Shown here one piece after another: positions 8,975 through 20,736 of a DNA stretch of 64,000 nucleotides (positions are counted from its first letter, which is position 1; every line of letters starts with the position of its first letter). A program made the position numbers and the translations under genes. This stretch comes from Mitsuaria sp. 7 (GTDB lineage Bacteria; Pseudomonadota; Gammaproteobacteria; Burkholderiales; Burkholderiaceae_C), in contig NZ_CP011514.1 of assembly GCF_001653795.1 (NCBI RefSeq), positions 1,300,163-1,364,162 of the forward strand, written 5' to 3'. A model generated the notes under the pieces. The model was not told the origin of the DNA. It saw only the letters and a list, made by a program, of their open reading frames with translations, and ran no database searches.

Positions 8975-10053
8975 CACAGGCCTCCCATGTCGGATTGAAG
9001 GCTGCTCTGCGCCTCCATCACGGTGGCCAGGAAGCCGCCGAGCAGGAACAGCAGCAGCATCGCCGCGGCGACCATCAGCAGGCCGTTCAGCCGCGCGGCG
9101 GAATCGGCGATGCCCAGCTGCAGGCGGTCGATCGAGCCGATGCCGATCCGCACGAAGGCGGCCACGGGATCGCGGCGCTCGGCGGCGTCCTCCACGCGTT
9201 CCTCCATGCGGGGATTGAGCACGCCGGTGGCGAAGGCGCGGCCGAACTGCGCCGACTCCCGCCCGGACAGCCGCGACAGGATCTGGCGCAGGTGCCAGCG
9301 CATCCAGGGCGCGCTGAAGCGGCCGGCGCGTTCCAGCGACGCGCGCAGCGACACGCCGGCCCGCATCAGCGACGACAGCGAGATCACCAGCATCGCCCCG
9401 GAGAAATCGCGGTAGAGGCTGAAGGGCGGATGCCGGTCCAGCCAGCGCCGCGCGCGGCCCTGCCAGCGCGGCAGGCACCACACGAACAGACCGCCCGCGC
9501 CCAGCACCGCGGCGCCCAGCATCAGGCCGTGGTGGCGGATGGTCCATGCGACCGCGTACAGCGCGCGCCCCAGCGGCGGCCAGCGTTCCGGCGCGATCAG
9601 ATCGGCCAGCACGGGCACCGCATGCAGCGAGAACGCCACCAGGATGCCGGTCATCGCGCCCAGCAGCAGCAGCGGATAGGCCACCGCCTTGCGCACCGCG
9701 CGGAACATGCCGTCGACCTTCTCGACGGTGCCGGACAGGAAGTGCAGGCCCTGGGAGAGGCGATCGTCGCCGCCGCCCTGCAGCGCGTCGATCATGAGCA
9801 GCTCCGTCGGCGGCACCACGCCGTGCAGCGCGCGGGCCAGCGAGCCGCCCATCGCCGCGCGCAGCATCCGGCGGTACAGCAGCTGGTCGCCGCGCGAGCG
9901 ACGACGCGCGCGGGCCTCGAGCTTGCGCAGGATCGTGTACAGCGGGACGCGGTCCTCCAGCGCCGAGGCCAGGTCGTAGTAGAAGTCGCCGCGCCGGCGG
10001 CGCAGGCGCCGGGCCGCCGCGCGCAGCAGCAGCCAGTCGAGGGGATTGGTCAT
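8974..10053 (-). CDS. pilR: Type IVb pilus inner-membrane platform protein PilR (GspF family)
   Basis: 359 aa. A cytoplasmic N-terminal domain with arginine clusters (RRLRRRRGDFYYDL) is followed by hydrophobic segments near residues 125-150, 168-190 and 325-352, the usual three-helix GspF/PilC layout with two soluble repeats. It should form the inner-membrane platform on which the PilQ ATPase works. I start it at ATG 10053, 10 nt after the pilQ stop; the frame stays open further upstream, but only inside pilQ. There is no visible Shine-Dalgarno sequence, so translation is probably coupled. The R64 pilR name is used because of the neighbours; it is unrelated to the PilR response regulator. Confidence 0.88.
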   Translation of the reverse strand: MTNPLDWLLLRAAARRLRRRRGDFYYDLASALEDRVPLYTILRKLEARARRRSRGDQLLYRRMLRAAMGGSLARALHGVVPPTELLMIDALQGGGDDRLSQGLHFLSGTVEKVDGMFRAVRKAVAYPLLLLGAMTGILVAFSLHAVPVLADLIAPERWPPLGRALYAVAWTIRHHGLMLGAAVLGAGGLFVWCLPRWQGRARRWLDRHPPFSLYRDFSGAMLVISLSSLMRAGVSLRASLERAGRFSAPWMRWHLRQILSRLSGRESAQFGRAFATGVLNPRMEERVEDAAERRDPVAAFVRIGIGSIDRLQLGIADSAARLNGLLMVAAAMLLLFLLGGFLATVMEAQSSLQSDMGGL

Positions 10054-10063
10054 GGGGGCGGGG

Positions 10064-11923
10064 TCAGGTGTCGTCCGCGGCGAGCGTCTGCGCCAGCAGC
10101 GCCGCGCTGCCGAAGGTGCGCTCGAAGTGGTAGGGATCGACGCGCCCGTGGGCCACGTCGTAGAGCACATGGCCCCAGGCGTCCTTGCCGTCCATGTCCG
10201 GATCGGTGAACGGCGCCGTGCGGCGGCGGCGCCAGTGGCGCCGGGCCTCCGCGTCCCGGCCCTGACGCAACAGGTCCAGCAGGCGCAGGTCCGGCACGAT
10301 CACTTCGGCGCCGACCTTGACGCCGGCCGTGCCGTCGTGGACGTCGGGCGCCTCGGCGCCGGAGCGGGGGCCGTCGGAGGCCAGGGGGTTGTCGGGGAAC
10401 ATGCTGTCCCCGTAGTCGATGCCGGGCCGCCGGCAGTGCGTGCAACCGTGCGCCCTGGCGCAGTAAATCTTGTCCGGATCGAGGCCGAACCCTGTCCGGA
10501 AGGTCTGGAGCGCGTCCGCGCCCAGGACGGCGGCGGCGGGCCGCTTGCAGTGCTCGCAATTGATGGGCATCAACACCTGGTAGACCATCGCGGAGAGGAA
10601 CTCCGGATCGCACAGGTCCTCGCGGGCCAGTCCCAGCAGCCGGGACGAGAGCCGGCCGACGATGCCCAGCGCGGAGGTCGCATGGACCGTCGACAGGATC
10701 TTGTGGCCGGTCTGGATGGCCGCCTGCGCCATGGCCGCCGAGAGCCCGTCGCGGATCTCCCCGAACAGGCCGACGTCGGGATCCATCCGCAGGAAGGCCA
10801 GCATCGCGCCGTGGAAGGGATCGGCGCCGCCGGCCGCGCCGCGCTGGATGGAGAGATGGCTGACGCCGGGCGTCTCGTATTCGACCGGGTCCTCGATGGT
10901 GAAGAGCTTGCGCGAACCGTCCCGGGCCAGCATCGTCATCATCGCGTTGAGCGTCGTGGTCTTGCCCGAACCGGTGACGCCGGCGACGAACACGCCGCCC
11001 CAGGCCGAGGCCAGCGCCTCCCGCAGGTGGCCGGCCTGCCACGGCGTGAACCCCAGCGGCTCCAGCGCGGCCGGGCGGCCCCGGCCGGCGTCGCGAGTGC
11101 CGGCCGGGCCCGACTGGCCCGCCTGGCCGCTGCCCGACGCGCGCAGCAGCCGGATCACCACGTCCATGCCGCCGACCGCGGGATGGCTCTGGTAACGCAG
11201 CGTCAGACGGAGCCCGGGCAGTTCCAGCGGGATCATCGCGGCCTGCGGCACCGAGCCGTTGAAGGCGACCTCGCTGCGGGACCGCTCCTCCGCCAGCATC
11301 GTGTAGGCCGCCGAGAGTCCGTCGACGGCGGTGCGCGCGGGATGACGGCCCAGCACGCGCATGCGGCCGTCCAGCCGGACCCGCGCGAGCGCGACGGGGC
11401 CGCGCAGCTCGATGTGCAGGTCGCTGGCGCCGGCCAGACGGCAGCGCTGCACGATGGCGCGGAACCACTCCAGCGGTGAGGACCCCGCCACCATCGCGTC
11501 GATGTCGCGGGCCGTCTCGGCTGCATGACGCTCGTCGGCGGTGGGGGCGGGCTGGGTTTCCAGCGGGGCGCTGGCGGCCGACGGCAAGCGCGGCGCGTTC
11601 CCCGGCGTTGCCGCGCCGTCGAGCAGCGCGGCGAAGACCGCGGGCGACGCCGTCAGGTGGCCGGCATAGGTCAGGCCGCTGGCCTTGCCGGCCTGGACGA
11701 GGCGATACCAGTCCGGTCGATGGACCTCGTCCGCCGCCGACACGACGAGGAATCGCCCGCCGTCCAGCGCCAGCGCCGCCAACCGGTCCTGCTTGTGGCT
11801 GGCGACCGGCAGCAGGTCGGCCCTGGGGACGGCGAGCAATGCGTCGGCGGCGCCGGACAGCACGCGTTCGAACGGAGGCAGGCGCGCCGGGTCGTCGATG
11901 TGGCGGCTCACGGGAGGGCTCAA
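10064..11923 (-). CDS. pilQ: Type IVb pilus assembly ATPase PilQ (GspE/VirB11 superfamily)
   Basis: 619 aa. The poorly conserved N-terminal ~150 residues precede a GspE core with ASDLHIE (166-172), Walker A GVTGSGKTT (315-323), Asp box FTIEDPVEYE (341-350), Walker B region DPDVGLFGEIRD (381-392) and His box STVHATSA (411-418). Two CxxC pairs (C456/C459 and C494/C497) could bind zinc, as in extension ATPases. It would power pilin polymerisation from the cytosolic face. The start is TTG in a TTGA overlap with the pilP stop; a GTG 12 nt further in is an alternative. This is the R64-type PilQ, not the T4aP secretin of that name. Confidence 0.93.
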   Translation of the reverse strand: MSPPVSRHIDDPARLPPFERVLSGAADALLAVPRADLLPVASHKQDRLAALALDGGRFLVVSAADEVHRPDWYRLVQAGKASGLTYAGHLTASPAVFAALLDGAATPGNAPRLPSAASAPLETQPAPTADERHAAETARDIDAMVAGSSPLEWFRAIVQRCRLAGASDLHIELRGPVALARVRLDGRMRVLGRHPARTAVDGLSAAYTMLAEERSRSEVAFNGSVPQAAMIPLELPGLRLTLRYQSHPAVGGMDVVIRLLRASGSGQAGQSGPAGTRDAGRGRPAALEPLGFTPWQAGHLREALASAWGGVFVAGVTGSGKTTTLNAMMTMLARDGSRKLFTIEDPVEYETPGVSHLSIQRGAAGGADPFHGAMLAFLRMDPDVGLFGEIRDGLSAAMAQAAIQTGHKILSTVHATSALGIVGRLSSRLLGLAREDLCDPEFLSAMVYQVLMPINCEHCKRPAAAVLGADALQTFRTGFGLDPDKIYCARAHGCTHCRRPGIDYGDSMFPDNPLASDGPRSGAEAPDVHDGTAGVKVGAEVIVPDLRLLDLLRQGRDAEARRHWRRRRTAPFTDPDMDGKDAWGHVLYDVAHGRVDPYHFERTFGSAALLAQTLAADDT

Positions 11924-12672
11924 GGGGCGGAGGCGCGGGAAGGGGCCGCGGCGGGCGCGTGGGCCGCCGTATTTGGGGCCGCCGTATCCGGGACGGCTGG
12001 GGACATCGACAGCGGCAATGCGGCGGCGCGCTGGACGGCGTCGTCACTGTTTTCGCCGCCGTCGGCGGCGGGTGATCCGGCGCTGACGAAACGATGGCTC
12101 GCCGCCGCGACCCCTCGCGCGGGTGGTGGGAGCACGAGCTGTCGGAGCGGCGGGTGCGCGTGACCGCCTGTCGCGACCTGCTCGACGCGCAGCCCCTCCG
12201 TTGCCAGTCCGAGAACGCGCCACGGCCCGATGCGGGTCTGCGGGCCGGTCGGGCCGTCGACGACATGCAGACGCCCGCTCCACAGCACTTCGGCCCGCCA
12301 GCGATCGCCCGCGGCCACGAGCGACCAGAGTCTGGGGCCGCCGTCCGGTTTCTCCCGCTGTGCCCGTGCCGGCGCCGCCACGATCGGATCAGCGGACCAG
12401 TGGGCCGTGCCCGCCAGGCGCGCCGTGGCTGCGGCCAGTTCGGCCGCCTTGTTGCGTCGCGCGACTTCGACCAGATGGCGCAAGGTCACGCCCGGCGGGG
12501 TCTCGGACGCGGGACGCGGGTCGTCCCCGGCCCAGGCCGTCGACAGGGCCGCGAGCAGGCCCAGCCCCAGCGCCGTCGTGCGGCCCGGAGGCGCGAGCCG
12601 GGGCGCACGGACGTCAGGCGCACGGCGATCAATAACGCGTGCCATGGGCGAAGAGGGATCCGGAAAGCTCAT
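11920..12672 (-). CDS. pilP: Type IVb pilus biogenesis protein PilP
   Basis: 250 aa. A hydrophobic segment LGLGLLAALSTAWA near residues 35-48 looks like a signal sequence, followed by a soluble periplasmic domain and an Ala/Pro-rich tail. The motif RIGPWRVLGLATEGLRV followed by HPPLRQL resembles the C-terminal part of R64-type PilP. The gene overlaps pilO by 44 nt if started at the first ATG; an in-frame ATG at 12645 (MARVIDRR) gives a shorter overlap and a more ordinary signal peptide. The assignment relies on both position between pilO and pilQ and moderate sequence resemblance. Its role is thought to be stabilising the inner-membrane/secretin assembly. Confidence 0.75.
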   Translation of the reverse strand: MSFPDPSSPMARVIDRRAPDVRAPRLAPPGRTTALGLGLLAALSTAWAGDDPRPASETPPGVTLRHLVEVARRNKAAELAAATARLAGTAHWSADPIVAAPARAQREKPDGGPRLWSLVAAGDRWRAEVLWSGRLHVVDGPTGPQTRIGPWRVLGLATEGLRVEQVATGGHAHPPLRQLVLPPPARGVAAASHRFVSAGSPAADGGENSDDAVQRAAALPLSMSPAVPDTAAPNTAAHAPAAAPSRASAP

Positions 12673-14056
12673 AGCTGATCTGTGACGCGGCGAAATTCAG
12701 GGTGAGGGTCTCCACGACGACGTACGGCGGGACCTGGACCAGCGGCAGCGACCAGACGCCGTCCTTCAGCCGCCAGACCATGCGGACGACCGGCAGCGTG
12801 GCGGGGTCGGCGCCTTCCTCGCGGGTGGGGGTCAGGTCTGTCGCATCGGCCTCGCCCCCGCCCTTGAGGGGCGCCGCCGGCGTGAGCGACGCCTCGGCGC
12901 CGCCGACGGTGGCCAGTTCCTGCAGATGGCTGCCCCAGACGTTCATGGCCAGGCGCAACGGCGGCAGGCGCGCGGCGATGAGCGCCTCGCGGGCCGTCAG
13001 CGGCGGTTCGGCGGTCTCCGCCAGCGCGGTCTGCATCGAGGCCGCGAGGGCGTCCTCGCCGGCCGACGGGTCGGGCCGCGGCGACGGTGCGCCGAGCGCG
13101 CCGACCGGCAGGCGGTCCAGTGTCTCGAGGCTGCCGTGGTGGCGCGCCCAGGTGGCGACGCAGCCGCCCGAGCGGTCGCAGTCGACCTGCTGGAGCGTCC
13201 AACCGGCGCGGCTCAAGGGCAGCGCGGCGATGGCGTCGCGCCAGCGGTCCAGCGGGGCGCTGCCGGGCCGGCCCGCCTGCTCGAGCAGCCGGGTCAGCCG
13301 ACGGGCGCGCAGGTCGGCGGCTTGCGCACGGGACGCGGCCGTCGCGGCGAGATGGCGCGCCGCGTCGATCGCCGCGCGACCCATCTCGCGCTCATGCCGT
13401 ATCCACATCGCGAAGCCGGCGCCGAGACCCAGCACGGCCACGCCCGCGGCGACCGCGGCCGGCCAGCGCGCGGGCAGCAGGGGTCGCAGACGCGTGTCGC
13501 CGTCGGGTTGTCCGAACAGCAGGTCCGGGACCAGCGCGTCGCCGAGGCGGTCCCGTCCGGGCAGGTGGCTGGCCACGCGGACCTCCTGGTCCGGATGCAT
13601 GTCGCGGAACTCCTGCAGCACCGCCAGCGCGGCGTCGAGATCGGGCAGCACGCGGTCGAAGCCGGGCACCGGGCGGCGGTCCATCAGACCGACGAACGCG
13701 ACCTGCGCGGTGCTGCCGGCGATCAGGCAGGCCTCCGCGCCGCGTTCCGCGAATCGGGCCACCAGCAAGGCCACGGCCGAATGGGCGCGGCGATGCGTGT
13801 CGACCCGGCGCGCCAGGCCCACCAGGGCGCCGTCCGGCAGCCGCGCGACGAAGCGGTAGCCGGCCGCGCGCGCGCGGCGCAGATCGGCCCCTGGCTCATC
13901 GGGTCTCGCGAGCGGGTGCCACTCCAACCCGAAGGCCAGCCGCACGCCGGCGACGGCGATCACCCGGGCCACGCCGCCCCCGTCGCGCTCGTCGCCGCGT
14001 TCGGCATGGTCGCCGCGGTCGGCGCGGTCGGTCGGCATCGATGGTGCGCGCCTCAT
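12629..14056 (-). CDS. pilO: Type IVb pilus inner-membrane accessory protein PilO
   Basis: 475 aa. A cytoplasmic N-terminal half (~30-195) is followed by one transmembrane helix (about 198-218, AVAAGVAVLGLGAGFAMWI) and a periplasmic C-terminal half, the bitopic layout of R64-type PilO/TcpL-like proteins. A predicted helical stretch after the membrane segment (DAARHLAATAASRAQAADLR) fits a coiled coil. Start and stop overlap pilN as ATGA, so the two are translationally coupled. It probably links the secretin to the cytoplasmic ATPase/platform. The name comes from topology, length and operon position as much as from primary sequence. Confidence 0.78.
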   Translation of the reverse strand: MRRAPSMPTDRADRGDHAERGDERDGGGVARVIAVAGVRLAFGLEWHPLARPDEPGADLRRARAAGYRFVARLPDGALVGLARRVDTHRRAHSAVALLVARFAERGAEACLIAGSTAQVAFVGLMDRRPVPGFDRVLPDLDAALAVLQEFRDMHPDQEVRVASHLPGRDRLGDALVPDLLFGQPDGDTRLRPLLPARWPAAVAAGVAVLGLGAGFAMWIRHEREMGRAAIDAARHLAATAASRAQAADLRARRLTRLLEQAGRPGSAPLDRWRDAIAALPLSRAGWTLQQVDCDRSGGCVATWARHHGSLETLDRLPVGALGAPSPRPDPSAGEDALAASMQTALAETAEPPLTAREALIAARLPPLRLAMNVWGSHLQELATVGGAEASLTPAAPLKGGGEADATDLTPTREEGADPATLPVVRMVWRLKDGVWSLPLVQVPPYVVVETLTLNFAASQISYELSGSLFAHGTRY

Positions 14057-15693
14057 GGCTCCACCAGCCGCGGCGTGATCAGCACGACCGTGCCCTGCCG
14101 GGTCCGCACGCCGCGCCGCGCCAGCGGCACCAGCCCGCGCACCAGGTCCGCCTCGTCGAGCTGGGTCTGCTGGCGCTCGAAACCGGCCAGCACCAGCGTG
14201 CGCCCGGCCGGCACGCTGATGCGCTGCAGGGTGCTGAAGCTCATCGTCTCGGGCAGCTGCACGGCGCGCGCCCACTGGCCGCTGCCGCTGGTGAAGGCGC
14301 GCAGCTGCCGCAGCTCGCTGATCTGCAGCGCGGTCTGCAGCAGCACGAGGTGCGAGTCCAGGATCACCGGCAGCACCGTCAGGCCCAGTCCGGTCGTGAG
14401 CTTGCCGGGCTCCAGCGCGCCGGCGGTGGTCAGGCCGGTGGTCGGGCTCACGGTCGGCGCCGTCGCGCGCTGCACGTACGAGCGCGTCTGCAGCGCGCCG
14501 ACCGGCACCGGCATCCGGTTCGTCGTCGTGACGACGCTGGAATAGGCGGTGGACACGCGGCCGTACTCCTGCAGCGCCTTGGCGACCCACTCGCTGGGCG
14601 ATCCGCGCGAGCCCGACGGACCGAGCACGATGCTCAAGGCCGCGGGCGCGCCGGCGCCCAGCGGACCGAGCGCCGTCGGCGCGACGAAGTCCAGCTGCGG
14701 GCCCTGGCCGAGCCGTCCCAGCATCAGCCGCCAGTCGATGCCGTTGCTGAACTCGTCGGTGAAGCTCACCTGCAGCACCTCGATCTCGAGCACGACCTGT
14801 CGCAGCAGGTTGGCGTTGAGCGCGTCGAGGTAGGTCTGCACCCGCTCCACGTTGGCCAGCGCATCCGTGACGGTCACGAGTCCCGCGCGCGGATCCACCT
14901 GCAGGGCCGCGGCCGGGGAGAGCATCGGCTTGAGCGCGTCGGGCAGGCCGGCCCAGTAATCGCTCTGCGTGTTGCCGTCGATCTTGGCGGCGCCGCCGCC
15001 GGCGCCCTCCGCGCCGCCGAGCGCGTCGAACGACGCGTTCGCGTCCAGTCCGCCCGGCAGCGCCTTGACGGGCATCGCGCGCGTGACCACGCGGGAGAAC
15101 ACGATGCGTCCCCCGGTGTGGCGCCAGTGCAGCCCGGCCTGCGCCGCGATGCGGTCCAGCAGCGGGCGCAATGGGCCGGCGTGGTCGATCTCCACGGTGT
15201 TCTGGTGTTCCGGGGCGGAGATGTCCAGCCGCATCGCGCCCGCGCGGCCGGCCTGGCGAAGCGCGGCGGTCTCCTCGGGCGCGGCGATCGCGGCGTCGAA
15301 GGCGGATCGTGCCGCCGGGCCGGGCGCGTAGTCGGCGGCGCTGTGCAGCGCGTCCGGCGTCATGACCACCGGCAGGCCGATGGCGCGCGAGAGCAGCTCC
15401 GCCACCGCGGCCAGCGGCAGCCGGCCCGGCGCGTGCAGGCGCACATGGCCGAGGTGGTCCGGCAGCCGCTCGTCGCGGTGCAGCGCGATGGACCGGCTCG
15501 CGAAGCGGGGCGCGTCGTCCGCCACGACCAGCGGCGGCGGTGCGACCGCTTCGCGCAGCCGGGACTGCAGCGCGCTCGTGCGATCGAGCATCTCCCGATG
15601 GGCCTGTTCGGTCTGGTGCGCGGCCGGCACCGCGCATCCGCCGAGGGTGACGCAGGCCGCCACCCCGCCGACGATCACGAGGCGGCGCTTCAC
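14053..15693 (-). CDS. pilN: Type IVb pilus secretin lipoprotein PilN
   Basis: 546 aa. A lipoprotein signal peptide ends with lipobox LGGC (C20), so the protein should be lipidated and outer-membrane targeted, as R64 PilN and BfpB are. The N-domains (~75-250) contain LPLAAVAELLSRAIGLPVVM, and the C-terminal secretin domain includes QVVLEIEVLQVSF, GLTVLPVILDSHLVLL and a final TVVLITPRLVEP. It should form the outer-membrane channel for the pilus. The GTG start overlaps the TcpQ-type gene stop as GTGA (15690-15693). A longer open frame exists upstream but would run through that gene and lose the signal peptide from the N-terminus, so GTG 15693 is preferred. Confidence 0.93.
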   Translation of the reverse strand: MKRRLVIVGGVAACVTLGGCAVPAAHQTEQAHREMLDRTSALQSRLREAVAPPPLVVADDAPRFASRSIALHRDERLPDHLGHVRLHAPGRLPLAAVAELLSRAIGLPVVMTPDALHSAADYAPGPAARSAFDAAIAAPEETAALRQAGRAGAMRLDISAPEHQNTVEIDHAGPLRPLLDRIAAQAGLHWRHTGGRIVFSRVVTRAMPVKALPGGLDANASFDALGGAEGAGGGAAKIDGNTQSDYWAGLPDALKPMLSPAAALQVDPRAGLVTVTDALANVERVQTYLDALNANLLRQVVLEIEVLQVSFTDEFSNGIDWRLMLGRLGQGPQLDFVAPTALGPLGAGAPAALSIVLGPSGSRGSPSEWVAKALQEYGRVSTAYSSVVTTTNRMPVPVGALQTRSYVQRATAPTVSPTTGLTTAGALEPGKLTTGLGLTVLPVILDSHLVLLQTALQISELRQLRAFTSGSGQWARAVQLPETMSFSTLQRISVPAGRTLVLAGFERQQTQLDEADLVRGLVPLARRGVRTRQGTVVLITPRLVEP

Positions 15694-16172
15694 CGGCGCG
15701 CTCCATCGGGCAGGTGGCGGCCGATGCGCACGACGCGGCTCTCCGCCTGGATGCTGGCCTGCAGCGGAAAGTCGGTGTCGCGCAGCACGGCCATCGCCTG
15801 GTTCATCGCCGCGAGCAGATTGCCGTGCAGCGTGACCTCGGCGTCGATGGGGAAGTCGCGCTCCACGTCCCAGACCAGTTGCCAGCCGGCCTCGCGCATC
15901 CAGCGCTGGAGCGCCTGATGCACGGTGCCGTCGGCGCACAGGAAGGTCCACGCGGTCGGGGGCTCGGCTTCCAGCGCCCGCCAGGCGATCGACGCCGGGG
16001 CGTGAGCGGCCACGGGGGGCGCACCCGGCGAGTCCTGCGCATCCTGCGCGTGCGTCGTGTCCGGTACGTCCGGTACGTCCGGCACGTCCGGTGTCTGGGC
16101 CGCGACCGCGGGACGCGGGGCCAGCGCGGCCAGGACGATCAAGGTCGCGGCGAGGTGGGGAATGGACTGCAC
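15690..16172 (-). CDS. TcpQ/PilL-type pilus protein with TcpQ domain
   Basis: 160 aa; GTG start. A signal peptide (MQSIPHLAATLIVLAALAP) is followed by a low-complexity spacer with three VPD repeats and a C-terminal domain (~65-155) containing WTFLCADGTVHQALQRW and GWQLVWDVERDFPID. This is the toxin co-regulated pilus biosynthesis Q (TcpQ) fold also found at the C-terminus of R64 PilL. Such proteins bind the secretin N-domain and help localise it. The gene sits 13 nt after the prepilin and overlaps pilN by 4 nt, which supports a partnership with the secretin. It is much shorter than full R64 PilL. Confidence 0.85.
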   Translation of the reverse strand: MQSIPHLAATLIVLAALAPRPAVAAQTPDVPDVPDVPDTTHAQDAQDSPGAPPVAAHAPASIAWRALEAEPPTAWTFLCADGTVHQALQRWMREAGWQLVWDVERDFPIDAEVTLHGNLLAAMNQAMAVLRDTDFPLQASIQAESRVVRIGRHLPDGARR

Positions 16173-16185
16173 GGCGTTTCCGATC

Positions 16186-19049
<2,864 letters not shown>

Positions 19050-19063
19050 CTGCACAGGCCGCT

Positions 19064-19272
19064 GGCCCTCACCCCTGCCCTCTCCCGCAAGCGGGAGAGG
19101 GAGTGAGAATGCACCGAGCTGACCCAGCGGCGGCGGAAGTACTGAACCCTTCTTGCTCCCTCTCCCGCTTGCGGGAGAGGGCAGGGGTGAGGGCCAGCGG
19201 CGGCGGAAGTACTGAACCCTTCCTTCTTGCTCCCTCTCCCGCTTGCGGGAGAGGGCAGGGGTGAGGGCCAGC
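19064..19272 (+). repeat. Three-copy palindromic repeat cluster between convergent ligA and MFS genes
   Basis: Three near-identical 24-nt palindromes (CCCTCTCCCGC, AA or TT, GCGGGAGAGGG) lie at 19078-19101, 19158-19181 and 19232-19255. The last two sit in 74-nt tandem units that also repeat the flank AGCGGCGGCGGAAGTACTGAACCC. The first copy is in the opposite orientation (CCCTCACCCCTGCCCTCTCCC versus GAGAGGGCAGGGGTGAGGG). This is REP/REPIN-like architecture; an 11-bp GC stem could also attenuate transcription from both sides. Confidence 0.88.
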
Positions 19273-19301
19273 GGCGGTGGCAGTACTGAAGCCTTCGGCG
19301 C

Positions 19302-20579
19302 TCAGGCTGCCGCAGTCTTCCGGCGGATCACCATCGCCATCACCGCCGCGATCAGGCAGGCCGCACCAGCGACGTACAGCGCGGGCGAGTAGCTCAGCAG
19401 CAGGCTGCGGCTCAGCCCCGCGCCGTACGCCGCGACCGCCGCGCCGATCTGATGGCCCGCGAAGATCCATCCGAACACCATCCCCACCTTCGCCGCGCCG
19501 AAGCGCTCGGCGGTGAGTCGCACCGTCGGCGGCACGGTCGCGATCCAGTCGAGTCCGTAGAACACCGCGAACAGCGACAGGCCGTAGAGCGTGAACTCCG
19601 CGTTCGGCAGCCACAGCAGCGACAGCCCGCGCAGCGCGTAGTACCAGCACAGCAGCTTGCGCGTGTCGTAGCGGTCGCTGAGCCAGCCCGACAGGATCGT
19701 GCCGATGAAATCGAAGATCCCCATCATCGCGAGCACCGAAGCCGCCGGCACCGCCGCCAGGCCGTAGTCGCCGCACAGCGAGATGAAATGGGTCTGCACC
19801 AGTCCGTTGGTCGACAGCCCGCAGATGAAGAAGGTGCCGAAGAGCAGCCAGAAGGTCGGCTGCGTGGACGCCTCACGCAGCGCGGTGAACGGCGTGAGCC
19901 AGGTCACCTTCGCAGCGGGCGCCGCAGGCGCCGTGGCGACTTCAGGATCGGCGCCATACGGCGCCAGACCCACGTCGGACGGCCGGTCGCGCATGAACAG
20001 CAGCACCAGGCTCATCACCGCCAGGCACAGCGCGGCCAGCGGCAGCAGCGGCGCGCGCCAGCCCCAGCGCTCGATCATCCACGCGGCGATCGGCAGGCAG
20101 ATCAACTGGCCGGTCGCGGCGCTCGCGGTCAGGATGCCCATGATCAGCCCCCGGCGCGTCGCGAACCAGCGGTTGGACACGATCGCGCCCAGCACCAGCG
20201 CCGTCATCCCGCTGCCCAGGCCCAGCACCACGCCCCACAGCACGACCAGGTGCCAGAGCTGCGTGACCAGGCCGGCCATCAGCATGCCGCCGCCGACCAG
20301 CCCCAGCGCCACGCTCACGACCGCGCGCACGCCGAAGCGCTCCATCAGCACCGCCGCGAACGGCCCCATCAACCCGAACAGCGCGAACCGCAGCGCCAGC
20401 GCCGACGAGATCTGGCTGGTGGACCAGCCGAACTCTGTCGCCAGCGGCTGCAGCATCGCGCCGGGCAGGCCCAGCGCCGCCGACATGAACAGCATCGTCA
20501 GGAAGGTCAGCCCGGCGATCACCCAGCTGAAGTGCAGACCCCGATGGGTCATGCGTCGGGACATGGCGGCGGCAAGCAT
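19302..20579 (-). CDS. Major facilitator superfamily transporter (12 helices)
   Basis: 425 aa with 12 predicted transmembrane helices and the usual central cytoplasmic loop (~200-225). Conserved MFS loop motifs are seen, for example GWLSDRYDTRK between helices in the second half and VSNRWFATRRGLIMGI near helix 4-5. The general look (FSWVIAGLTFLTMLFMSAALGLPGAMLQPLATEFGWS is typical in spacing) resembles the oxalate/formate and monocarboxylate antiporter branch, but the substrate is not readable. The start at 20579 has GGAAGGA at good spacing. It is divergent from a TetR-family gene that is the obvious candidate regulator. Confidence 0.88.
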   Translation of the reverse strand: MLAAAMSRRMTHRGLHFSWVIAGLTFLTMLFMSAALGLPGAMLQPLATEFGWSTSQISSALALRFALFGLMGPFAAVLMERFGVRAVVSVALGLVGGGMLMAGLVTQLWHLVVLWGVVLGLGSGMTALVLGAIVSNRWFATRRGLIMGILTASAATGQLICLPIAAWMIERWGWRAPLLPLAALCLAVMSLVLLFMRDRPSDVGLAPYGADPEVATAPAAPAAKVTWLTPFTALREASTQPTFWLLFGTFFICGLSTNGLVQTHFISLCGDYGLAAVPAASVLAMMGIFDFIGTILSGWLSDRYDTRKLLCWYYALRGLSLLWLPNAEFTLYGLSLFAVFYGLDWIATVPPTVRLTAERFGAAKVGMVFGWIFAGHQIGAAVAAYGAGLSRSLLLSYSPALYVAGAACLIAAVMAMVIRRKTAAA

Positions 20580-20736
20580 GCGGGAGGATCCTTCCAGGGG
20601 CGCTTGTTTTAATGATGGTCGACATCGTATCGAGATTTCCGATGCTCGCCGCAGATTTGATGATGACCCTACTCAAAATCGTGACTTCGCGCTGTCGACG
20701 GAAGCGGCAGGCGGTCTTCCTACAATGGTGCTCATC

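Noticed and set aside
12629..15706. A 1025-codon minus-strand frame spanning pilN and pilO
   Set aside because: Only its last 475 codons form a plausible protein (PilO); the first part is low-complexity Arg/Ala sequence overlapping the secretin gene in another frame.
13087..15918. A 943-codon plus-strand frame antisense to pilO/pilN
   Set aside because: Composition is Arg/Pro/Gly-dominated and changes character midway, typical of antisense frames in 70% GC DNA.
16040..16100. Short GTCCGGTAC-type tandem repeats that might suggest a CRISPR or operator array
   Set aside because: They encode the VPD repeats in the spacer of the TcpQ-type protein; the units are adjacent with no spacers.
20695..20726. 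Full sigma-70 promoter (GTCGAC -35, TACAAT -10) for the TetR gene
   Set aside because: The spacer would be 21 nt, too long for a normal promoter, so only the -10-like box is mentioned.
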